Source: Flavobacteriales bacterium
GTDB lineage: Bacteria > Bacteroidota > Bacteroidia > NS11-12g > UBA955
DNA length: 40,715 nucleotides
Reading direction: 5' to 3'
Assembly: GCA_947496375.1 (NCBI GenBank)
Contig: CANMCY010000020.1
Location: 1-40,715, forward strand
The notes under the pieces were generated by a model. It did no database searches. It was given only the letters and a program-made list of their open reading frames with translations, and was not told the DNA's origin. Positions within the stretch are counted from its first letter, which is position 1. Each line of letters opens with the position of its first letter. Positions 34,592 through 40,715 of the stretch are shown here, one piece after another. Both the position numbers and the translations under genes were made by a program.

Positions 34592-35650
34592 TTACAGACC
34601 CAGTAACCGAATCATTTTATTATAAATTTCAGTATTCTGATATACTCCGCAAAAATCTTCTGATCCGGGGCCATAAGCATATACCGGCACAGGTTCTGCA
34701 GTGTGATGGCCTGAACTGAAATGCATCACCGGTCTGTTTCTTGTTTTATCGTATCCGTGCAATGTCAGTCCGCCGCATTCATGGTCTGCTGTGATAATAA
34801 CCAGCGTATTTCTGTCTTTTTGGGCCCATTTCAGTACTTCGCCTGCGGCATTGTCAAAATCTATGGCCTCTGCAATAGTGTGGGCACTGTCATTATTATG
34901 GGCACCCCAATCAATCTGACTGCCTTCAATCATCAGTAAAAAGCCCTTTTTGTTTTTCGACAAATGGCGGATAGCGTGCATGGAACCCTTTTGCAACGTG
35001 GGCCCGCGTAATGGGGCCGGTAGGGGTTCTTTGAGGGTGTCTGTAAAACAGACCTGTCTTTTGCCTTGGTTTCTTTCCATGGCTTCGGTACCTATCGATA
35101 CGGTGTATCCGGCTTTTTTCAATGCCAGGGTGTCAAAATACGGCAAACCACCTCCTATGAGGATCGAGGCCGCAGGATTAAGGGTCATATCAGCCGCAAT
35201 CTGACTATACATTTTTCTGGATGGCTGGTGGGCGTAAAAAGATGCCGGGGTAGCGTGGGGCAATTCGCAGGTAACAACGGCGCCTGTGCTGATTCCCTTT
35301 TCAAAGGCCTCCTCAAACAGTGTTTTTAAGGTACTGCTGTCAGGATCCATCCCAATCATGCCATTACGGGTTTTTTTGCCGGTAGAAATGGCGGTTGCAC
35401 CAGCTGCGCTGTCTGTAATGTAATCGTCAAATGAAGCAGTAATACTCAATCCAAGGGCTTTTGCATAATCGTAAATATTTAATTGCCCCCCTTTGGCTGT
35501 GTATGCGGCATACAAATGAACCAGCCCGGTACCATCGCCTATCATCAATATGATATTTTTGGGCTTGCGGGGTTTATTGGGTACTGCAAAAGTGGCACCC
35601 ATGCAGCCCATACACCACAGCATAATGGTAATTGTTTTTAAACATTTCAC
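34592..35650 (-). CDS. Alkaline phosphatase (PhoA family), exported
   Basis: A 352-residue exported phosphomonoesterase of the PhoA type. The signal peptide ends near ATFA before VPNK. Metal and catalytic residues are all present: Asp39 in MIGDGTG, Asp80-Ser81 in DSAAGATA (Ser81 is the nucleophile), Glu242, Asp247 and His251 in IEGSQIDWGAHNND, Asp289-His290 in TADHECGG, and His315 in SSGHHT. It is shorter than E. coli PhoA (471), lacking crown and interface insertions, as usual in Bacteroidota. The start is GTG 35650, because the nearby ATG at 35645 is out of frame. A TAATTTTG box ends 4 nt before it. No Pho-box-like repeat is recognised. Confidence 0.92.
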   Translation of the reverse strand: MKCLKTITIMLWCMGCMGATFAVPNKPRKPKNIILMIGDGTGLVHLYAAYTAKGGQLNIYDYAKALGLSITASFDDYITDSAAGATAISTGKKTRNGMIGMDPDSSTLKTLFEEAFEKGISTGAVVTCELPHATPASFYAHQPSRKMYSQIAADMTLNPAASILIGGGLPYFDTLALKKAGYTVSIGTEAMERNQGKRQVCFTDTLKEPLPAPLRGPTLQKGSMHAIRHLSKNKKGFLLMIEGSQIDWGAHNNDSAHTIAEAIDFDNAAGEVLKWAQKDRNTLVIITADHECGGLTLHGYDKTRNRPVMHFSSGHHTAEPVPVYAYGPGSEDFCGVYQNTEIYNKMIRLLGL

Positions 35651-35654
35651 CCTT

Positions 35655-35662
35655 CAAAATTA
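35655..35662 (-). promoter_or_regulatory. -7 promoter box 4 nt before alkaline phosphatase start
   Basis: Minus-strand TAATTTTG, an exact TAnnTTTG, then AAGG and the GTG start. No TTTG is seen at -33. Confidence 0.5.
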
Positions 35663-35694
35663 CATCACAAAAGTTAAGTTAATATTGCTAATGC

Positions 35695-35729
35695 AGGGAA
35701 TGAAGTAACCTTCGCTATGGCGATTCCCT
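35695..35729. repeat. 7-bp inverted repeat between phosphatase and pruA
   Basis: AGGGAAT (35695-35701) and ATTCCCT (35723-35729) are separated by 21 nt, about two helical turns between arms. It lies in the divergent promoter region and could be an operator, but is short enough to be chance. Confidence 0.35.
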
Positions 35730-35760
35730 ATGTTTTTATTGTAAATTCGCAGCAACTATT

Positions 35761-37389
35761 ATGAACGGTTTTTTTAAAATTCCCTTTCCGATTAATGAGC
35801 ATGTGAATGAATATGCACCCGGTACCAAAGAACGAGCAGCATTGAAAAATGCCCTTCAACAGGCCAGAAGCAGGGTAGAGGACATTCCCATGTATATTGA
35901 CGGTACCGAAATTCGCACAGGCAATACCTTCGATATTTATCCTCCTCACGATAGGTCACATAAAATTGGTTTTTATCACCGCGGCAATCAGCAACATGTA
36001 ACCCAGGCCATTGAGTCAGCGCTCAAAGCCAAAGATCAGTGGGAAAATATGCCATGGGAACAGCGTGCAGCCATATTTTTAAAAGCAGCCGAATTGCTGG
36101 CAGGGCCATATCGCTATGAAATCAATGCCGCCACCATGCTGGCACAAAGCAAGAATGCCTATCAGGCAGAAATTGACGCTGCATGCGAGATGATTGATTT
36201 TCTGCGCTTCAATGTGCATTACATGGCAGAAATTTATGGTGAGCAACCCACCGCCAACAGCAAAGGCATCTGGAACCGTTTGGAATACCGTCCGCTGGAA
36301 GGATTTGTATTTGCACTTACCCCATTTAATTTCACTGCAATTGCGGGTAATTTGCCTACCAGTGCTGCCATGATGGGCAATGTGGTGGTATGGAAGCCCG
36401 CCGATACCCAAATCTACAGCGCCAATGTACTGATGAAAGTGTTTAAAGAAGCCGGTTTGCCCGATGGGGTAATTAACCTGGTCTATGTTTCCGGTCCGGA
36501 TGCAGGTGATGTAATCTTTAATCATCCTGAATTTGCCGGTATCCATTTTACAGGCAGTACAGGGGTTTTTCGTCACATTTGGAACACCATCGGACAAAAT
36601 ATATCTAAGTATAAAAGCTATCCCCGCATTGTGGGTGAAACCGGCGGTAAAGATTTTATTCTTGCCCATAACTCGGCTGATGTGGATGTGCTGGTAGCGG
36701 CCATGGTGCGCGGTGCATTTGAATTTCAGGGTCAAAAATGTTCTGCTGCATCACGCACCTACATTCCCCGCAGTATCTGGCCTGCCGTTAAGGATAAGAT
36801 CCTGAAGGAAATGGCAACCCTGAAAGTGGGACCCACTGAGGATTTCAGCAATTTTGTGAATGCCGTAATTGATGAGCGGGCCTTTGATAAAATCAGTGCT
36901 TACATTGACAAAGCCAAACAGGATGGGGTAGAGGTATTATGGGGTGGAACCTATGATAAATCCAAAGGATTTTTCATTGATCCTACCATTTTGATGGCGC
37001 CAAGCCCGGATTATACCACCATGTGCGAAGAAATTTTTGGCCCCGTGCTCACTATATGGGTTTATGAGGACAGTGAATGGCCTGGCATCTTCAAAACAGT
37101 TGATCAAACTGGAGAATATGCGCTGACAGGAGCCATTATCGCACAGGATAGGTACGAAATAGCCAAAGCCACCCATGCATTGCGCAATGCAGCCGGTAAC
37201 TTTTACATCAATGATAAACCCACCGGGGCAGTGGTGGGTCAGCAGCCCTTTGGAGGTGCCCGTGGCAGCGGTACCAATGACAAAGCGGGCAGTAAAGTGA
37301 ACCTGCTGCGCTGGGTGAATCAGCGAACCATAAAGGAAACCTTTGTGCCAACCAAAGACTACCGATATCCTTTCCATTCAGAATCATGA
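35761..37389 (+). CDS. pruA: L-glutamate gamma-semialdehyde dehydrogenase (delta-1-pyrroline-5-carboxylate dehydrogenase)
   Basis: The enzyme oxidises glutamate semialdehyde to glutamate with NAD+, the second step of proline breakdown. The 542-residue single-domain ALDH has TPFNFTAIAGNLP with Asn190, KPADTQ, GITFTGS-like HFTGSTGVF, the general base Glu293 in VGETGGKD, and nucleophile Cys327 in FQGQKCSAASR. The late EEIFGPVLTIWVY and QPFGGARGSGTNDK motifs complete it. It matches the stand-alone PruA type (no fused PutA proline dehydrogenase). A weak TAAATTCG box lies 11 nt before the ATG. It overlaps the following barrel-like gene by 4 nt. Confidence 0.96.
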   Translation: MNGFFKIPFPINEHVNEYAPGTKERAALKNALQQARSRVEDIPMYIDGTEIRTGNTFDIYPPHDRSHKIGFYHRGNQQHVTQAIESALKAKDQWENMPWEQRAAIFLKAAELLAGPYRYEINAATMLAQSKNAYQAEIDAACEMIDFLRFNVHYMAEIYGEQPTANSKGIWNRLEYRPLEGFVFALTPFNFTAIAGNLPTSAAMMGNVVVWKPADTQIYSANVLMKVFKEAGLPDGVINLVYVSGPDAGDVIFNHPEFAGIHFTGSTGVFRHIWNTIGQNISKYKSYPRIVGETGGKDFILAHNSADVDVLVAAMVRGAFEFQGQKCSAASRTYIPRSIWPAVKDKILKEMATLKVGPTEDFSNFVNAVIDERAFDKISAYIDKAKQDGVEVLWGGTYDKSKGFFIDPTILMAPSPDYTTMCEEIFGPVLTIWVYEDSEWPGIFKTVDQTGEYALTGAIIAQDRYEIAKATHALRNAAGNFYINDKPTGAVVGQQPFGGARGSGTNDKAGSKVNLLRWVNQRTIKETFVPTKDYRYPFHSES

Positions 37390-38201
37390 TGAAACCATCC
37401 GGTAGAATTACCGTCTGGGCAGTACTACTGTTTATCGGTGTTTCTCATCCGGATTCATTGTATTCTCAATGGTATGGGGATGTTGCCTACCGTTATGGTT
37501 TAAATCAACAAGTTGCTTCCCCTCAGGAAATGGCACAACCCGTGCTGGAAAATGCCCTGTCTAAACCTTATACGCTGGGTGGGTATACATTGTCTGCAGG
37601 ATATAGATTTCGCCCCGATAGCATGATAACAGCTTTGAAATCCGGTATTTCTTACTGGAACAGTCGATCGGGTACCATGTTGTATACACCCAAATCCATC
37701 AATGCTGCTCATACATGGTTGAAACATGAAATCATCACATTTGATGTAGGAGTTGCTTTTGAATTTTCCATTAGAAAAATGGCCGCTTCTACAGGATTGA
37801 CGCTCCTATTGCCTCTGTATACGAATGGTGCAGAATTTCGGAATACCGAAGCCAATACCGCGCAGGTTTCGGATATACGATATAGAACCGGCCCCGGTAT
37901 CAGCATTCATCAGGATGTTGAACTGTGGTCCGAAGCAGGGTCCTCGCTGTTTGCAGGTATGAGTGCCGGCTGGATTCAGGCCCGCAGAAAAAGTCGTGTT
38001 TTAACATCTCCCGATGCTTCTCTGCCTTTGTACAAGCAGGAATTACGCTATTTAACCGAAAAAGAGATTCAAAAGAAAGGCAGTATCAATGATCCGTCCC
38101 TATCGGGTTTTGACGGCAGTATGCCCGCAGAAACCCAAACGTATAATGAGCCGCTATCGTTTATTGCATTTAAGCTGGGTTTGCTCTTCACTATTCAATA
38201 A
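37386..38201 (+). CDS. Exported, probable outer-membrane beta-barrel protein of unknown function
   Basis: A 271-residue exported protein that I do not recognise. The signal peptide (about residues 1-28, ending near DSLYSQ) is followed by WYGDVAYRYGL and alternating strands such as YTLGGYTLSAGYRF, ITFDVGVAFEFSI, ASTGLTLLLPLYT, SSLFAGMSAGWIQARRKS and FIAFKLGLLFTI. Aromatic strand ends and the final strand closing the chain are typical of small Bacteroidota outer-membrane barrels. The ATG overlaps the pruA stop (ATGATGA), so it is co-translated with pruA; a second ATG at 37389 is also possible. A link to proline or glutamate uptake is only contextual. Converges with the aminotransferase 88 nt away; that gap shows no clear terminator. 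Confidence 0.65.
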   Translation: MMKPSGRITVWAVLLFIGVSHPDSLYSQWYGDVAYRYGLNQQVASPQEMAQPVLENALSKPYTLGGYTLSAGYRFRPDSMITALKSGISYWNSRSGTMLYTPKSINAAHTWLKHEIITFDVGVAFEFSIRKMAASTGLTLLLPLYTNGAEFRNTEANTAQVSDIRYRTGPGISIHQDVELWSEAGSSLFAGMSAGWIQARRKSRVLTSPDASLPLYKQELRYLTEKEIQKKGSINDPSLSGFDGSMPAETQTYNEPLSFIAFKLGLLFTIQ

Positions 38202-38289
38202 TACTTCGCATGAGAACCATTTAAACCGTCATTTTACTCGGTCACTCCAAAGTTTTTATATCGCTTGCCGGGTATTGGATACGTCTTGA

Positions 38290-39132
38290 TTAGGATTGAG
38301 TGAATGGTTTATTCAGCAGGTCTGACAGTTTTTTGGATGTCGCATTTTTATAGCTTTTACCACCGTATTCACCCACCCATTGTATGCCTTTAACCGCATT
38401 GCTGATGAAAATTTCGTCAGCGGCACTCAGGTCAATGGCCGTAATCGGGTTCTCACGCACGCTGTATCCATACACACCGGCCAGTTGTATAACAACCTTT
38501 CTCATGATGCCGTCTACGCAATACTCGCTAAGCGGCGGCGTAGTTATAAAATCCCCATTTACGGTGAAAATATTACTGGAAACGGTTTCAGCAATCCTGC
38601 CGCTGTCATTGATGATTACACACTCGTCCCATTGGTTTTCTGCTGCGTAAAGTCCTGCCATCACATAGGTAAGCGCACTATTGGTTTTGATGGTGCTGGT
38701 ATAATTAGCATTTTTACTCAGTTCGCTGAATAAACCCAATGTGAGTCCATTTTCATTGAGCGGATACCCCCTGAAATCAGTTGATTTTACTTCTGTAATA
38801 ATTTGTGTCGCTGCATTTTGGGGTGTGTAAAGACCCGCACCCTCCCTGAAAAAGGTGCATCTTACTGAGGCAGATGCAATATCTTTTGAATGGAGATGTT
38901 CCTGAATATCCAGCTCAAGATGTTGCATATTGAAATTATCGGGAAGTTCCATCTTTAAAAGCATGGCAGCTTTCCTGATCCTGATTTCATGTAAATCAGC
39001 ATATTGAATGCACCCGAGCTCGAAACGCATGCTTTCGAAAAATCCATCCCCGTAGCGGTAGGAACGGCTATTTAGGGGCAATTGGGGCTCTTCGCCCGAT
39101 ACCCATAAACCCTGATACAAAAACATATTCAT
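38290..39132 (-). CDS. Class IV PLP-dependent aminotransferase (BCAT/DAAT/ADC-lyase family)
   Basis: A 280-residue fold-type IV PLP enzyme. The N-terminal half has SYRYGDGFFESMRF, the entry-loop motif. Lys149 in TSTIKTNSALTYV is the Schiff-base lysine, Glu182 in GRIAETVSSNIF binds the pyridine nitrogen, and DGIMRKVV and EIFISNAVKGI complete the site. The YGDGxFES and short length fit 4-amino-4-deoxychorismate lyase (PabC) or branched-chain/D-amino-acid aminotransferases; the sequence alone does not decide. Last gene of a minus-strand operon: its ATG overlaps the stop of the lipocalin-like gene (ATGA). ATG at 39126 is an alternative start. Confidence 0.85.
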   Translation of the reverse strand: MNMFLYQGLWVSGEEPQLPLNSRSYRYGDGFFESMRFELGCIQYADLHEIRIRKAAMLLKMELPDNFNMQHLELDIQEHLHSKDIASASVRCTFFREGAGLYTPQNAATQIITEVKSTDFRGYPLNENGLTLGLFSELSKNANYTSTIKTNSALTYVMAGLYAAENQWDECVIINDSGRIAETVSSNIFTVNGDFITTPPLSEYCVDGIMRKVVIQLAGVYGYSVRENPITAIDLSAADEIFISNAVKGIQWVGEYGGKSYKNATSKKLSDLLNKPFTQS

Positions 39133-39545
39133 GGATTTCTTCTGCTATAATGAAAGGTTGTGTTGCCCTCGCGAATCACCAAACTATCATCACTCAATGC
39201 CATAATATGGAATCTCCGGATGCCTTTGGAAGGGCTGTATTGAAACCACAGTGATGTTTGAAAGGGAGAACTATCCAGAGGTGATGAAATGGTCTGAAAA
39301 GCGCCGCTAAAGCTTTTATTGAGTGATTTTATGTGGTAATGGAATGCTGATTTTCTTGCGTCAAGTAGCATTGTATCCTCTTTTGAGGGCGTGATGATGT
39401 TTTTACCGTTTTTATAAATGGCACTGTATTGCCACAAACCATATAGTTTTCCCTGAGGTAAAGGCCACCTGCCCGTAAATCCGGAACAGCAGAAGATGAA
39501 GGCGGTGAAAAGTGCAGCGCTATGCAGTTCTTTTTTTAATTTCAT
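39129..39545 (-). CDS. Small exported lipocalin-like protein of unknown function
   Basis: A 138-residue protein not firmly assigned. It starts MKLKKELHSAALFTAFIFCC, an export signal without a standard lipobox. LYGLWQYSAIYKNGK has the GxW of lipocalin-like first strands, and the rest alternates short strands (SAFHYHIKSL, GAFQTIS, TSLWFQYSP, IRRFHIMALSDDSLVIRE, TTFHYSR), consistent with a small beta barrel. ATG 39545 lies inside the end of the upstream bifunctional-nuclease gene (26-nt overlap). An upstream frame extension to 39641 would lack a signal peptide and is rejected. Function unknown. Confidence 0.6.
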   Translation of the reverse strand: MKLKKELHSAALFTAFIFCCSGFTGRWPLPQGKLYGLWQYSAIYKNGKNIITPSKEDTMLLDARKSAFHYHIKSLNKSFSGAFQTISSPLDSSPFQTSLWFQYSPSKGIRRFHIMALSDDSLVIREGNTTFHYSRRNP

Positions 39546-40122
39546 CCCTGATTTTAGCGGCACGGGTGTAGTCCTCATCGCGGATAGATTCCTCCAGCAT
39601 AGCTTCCAGCTCCTCAATGGAGTATGACTCAAGTCCGGCATGTGATTTCGAACCGGGTATCAGTTCTTCATGGGCCATTCTGCCCGGACTGTCTGCCGAT
39701 TCAACCTCACTGTCGTCTCCGTCATAAGCCGCCTCATCCATGATTTTAGCTGTAACGTAAATCGGACATTTGAATTTTGTGGCCAAAGCGATGGCATCGC
39801 TTGTACGGCTGTCCAGTTCAAAACTATCAAATCCTCTCTTACAACGTATCCTGGAGAAAAAAATACCCTCTTGCAGGTCAGTAATCATCACCTCTTCCAC
39901 TTCCACATCCATGGCCTGCATGGCCTGCACAAACAAATCGTGGGTGAGGGGACGGCTGGGTTTCATACCCTCAATTTCCATGGCAATGGCCTGTGCTTCA
40001 AAAGCCCCGATGAGTACCGGAAGTTTGCGGTTTCCCTTCTGTTCACCCAACACCAGGGTATAGGCACCATGTGAGTGTGCGGGTAAAATAGAAACAATAT
40101 CCAGGGCAATTTTGTCGCTCAT
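39520..40122 (-). CDS. Bifunctional nuclease (BFN/DUF151) family protein with UVR motif
   Basis: A 200-residue cytoplasmic protein. Residues 1-130 form the DUF151 domain (KLPVLIGAFEAQAIAMEIEG, PLTHDLFVQAM, and the signature SRTSDAIALATKFKCPIYV at 105-123). After an acidic linker, residues about 165-200 are a UvrB/UvrC-type motif (SIEELEAMLEESI, DYTRAAKIRDEI), which mediates protein contacts. A plant homologue was described with DNase and RNase activity, but bacterial members are little studied. It starts 8 nt after etfA on the same strand, suggesting co-transcription. Confidence 0.9.
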   Translation of the reverse strand: MSDKIALDIVSILPAHSHGAYTLVLGEQKGNRKLPVLIGAFEAQAIAMEIEGMKPSRPLTHDLFVQAMQAMDVEVEEVMITDLQEGIFFSRIRCKRGFDSFELDSRTSDAIALATKFKCPIYVTAKIMDEAAYDGDDSEVESADSPGRMAHEELIPGSKSHAGLESYSIEELEAMLEESIRDEDYTRAAKIRDEIKKRTA

Positions 40123-40130
40123 GTTTTTGA

Positions 40131-40715
40131 TTAGCCGGCGGTGGCCGATTTTGCTGCCTGAATTAATTTGGGCAATACATCTAAAGCATCGCCTACAATT
40201 CCGTAATCGGCGGCTTTGAAGAAAGGTGCTTCTGCATCTTTATTGATCACCACAATGACTTTGCTGCTGCTAACGCCGGCAAGGTGCTGAATGGCGCCGC
40301 TGATGCCAATGGCTATGTATAAATTGGGTTTAATGGTAATGCCGGTTTGCCCTACGTGCTCGCTGTGCGGACGCCAGTGCATGTCACTTACCGGTTTTGA
40401 ACAGGCAGTGGCAGCCCCAAGGGAATTGGCCAGCTCTTCCACCATGTGCCAGTTTTCCGGGCCTTTCATACCGCGGCCGGCAGAAACCACGATTTCGGCT
40501 TCTGTGAGGGGAACCTTGCCGCTCACGGTTTGCGTACTTTCGATCCGGGTGGCCGATGCTGGAAGGGCTGCCGGCTGATGTGCCGATACAACCGCGGTGG
40601 TTCCGTAGGTTTTTATATCTACCGAATTGGGCGTAATGGCAAGCACCTTGGTTTCAGACTGCAACGCTACATACGCAAAAGCTTTCCCACTGAATACACC
40701 TCTTTTGATGCGAAA
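40131..40715 (-). CDS. etfA: Electron transfer flavoprotein subunit alpha (5' part outside window)
   Basis: The window holds the C-terminal 194 residues; the frame is open to the right edge. EtfA binds FAD and passes electrons from acyl-CoA dehydrogenases to the quinone pool with EtfB. The FAD domain is clear: VVSAGRGMKGPENWHMVEELANSLGAA, CSKPVSD, HVGQTGITIKPNLYIAIGISGAIQHLAG, and VINKDAEAPFFKAADYGIVGDALDVLPKL. All are standard EtfA motifs. It is the first visible gene of the operon running through the BFN protein to the aminotransferase; etfB is probably just upstream, beyond the edge. Confidence 0.95.
   Translation of the reverse strand, partial: FRIKRGVFSGKAFAYVALQSETKVLAITPNSVDIKTYGTTAVVSAHQPAALPASATRIESTQTVSGKVPLTEAEIVVSAGRGMKGPENWHMVEELANSLGAATACSKPVSDMHWRPHSEHVGQTGITIKPNLYIAIGISGAIQHLAGVSSSKVIVVINKDAEAPFFKAADYGIVGDALDVLPKLIQAAKSATAG

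Noticed and set aside
36079-36735. Minus-strand open frame of 218 codons inside pruA
   Set aside because: Antisense to pruA; no domain, and pruA is unambiguous.
39546-39641. N-terminal extension of the lipocalin-like protein
   Set aside because: It lies within the BFN gene in another frame and would place the export signal internally.

Overview
The window is a piece of a chromosome from a member of the Bacteroidota. The evidence is consistent across it: two secreted proteins carry C-terminal type IX secretion sorting domains (15858-17039 and 22021-23007), promoters are of the Bacteroidota type (TTTG about 19-23 nt upstream of TAnnTTTG), there are no Shine-Dalgarno-like leaders, and several family types are typical of the phylum (LptF/G permease of about 510 aa, FISUMP domain, BtuG-like propeller lipoprotein, DUF4465). 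I cannot name the genus; a free-living lineage near Chitinophagales or Sphingobacteriales is a guess. Gene density is high, with many ATGA or 1-nt overlaps, so most of the window is ordinary core genome rather than a mobile region.

Left part (1-12.3 kb): a truncated lipoprotein esterase (-), a cysteine-rich copper-storage-like protein (+), a three-gene translationally coupled unit (methyltransferase, short-chain dehydrogenase, YciH/SUI1) (+), then a minus-strand block of ruvB, dapA, a small conserved protein and ligA. A SlyD-like prolyl isomerase is divergent from ligA. A STAND-like ATPase follows, with four exact-length 15-bp tandem repeats in its promoter, and then a second, DnaE2-like DNA polymerase III alpha subunit.

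Middle part (12.4-30.5 kb): a secreted MORN-repeat/FISUMP protein, a methyltransferase, a cutinase/PETase-like secreted hydrolase with a T9SS tail, a minus-strand TolC plus membrane-fusion-protein pair, and a vitamin B12 uptake operon: cobalamin riboswitch, BtuB-like receptor, DUF4465 protein with T9SS tail, BtuG-like lipoprotein. Next comes an envelope-flavoured operon: LptF/G permease, glycosyltransferase, a lipoprotein joining a CxxCH haem motif to FG-GAP repeats, a TMEM220-type membrane protein and an ABC exporter.

Right part (30.5-40.7 kb): a GNAT acetyltransferase divergent from class I aldolase, accD and gcvH; a gene-free stretch (33327-33839) with tRNA-Cys, three terminators and several families of short repeats; kdsB and a PhoA-type alkaline phosphatase (-); pruA and a barrel-like protein (+); then a minus-strand operon of etfA (cut by the window edge), a bifunctional-nuclease-family protein, a small lipocalin-like protein and a class IV aminotransferase.

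The most interesting sequence-level signal is regulatory. A TAnnTTTG promoter box (four exact, two with one mismatch) lies exactly 4 nt before the start codon of six genes. The same 4-nt offset places the start of the cobalamin riboswitch aptamer. This suggests that leaderless or near-leaderless mRNAs are common here. No CRISPR array, prophage, insertion sequence or recognisable new defence system was seen.
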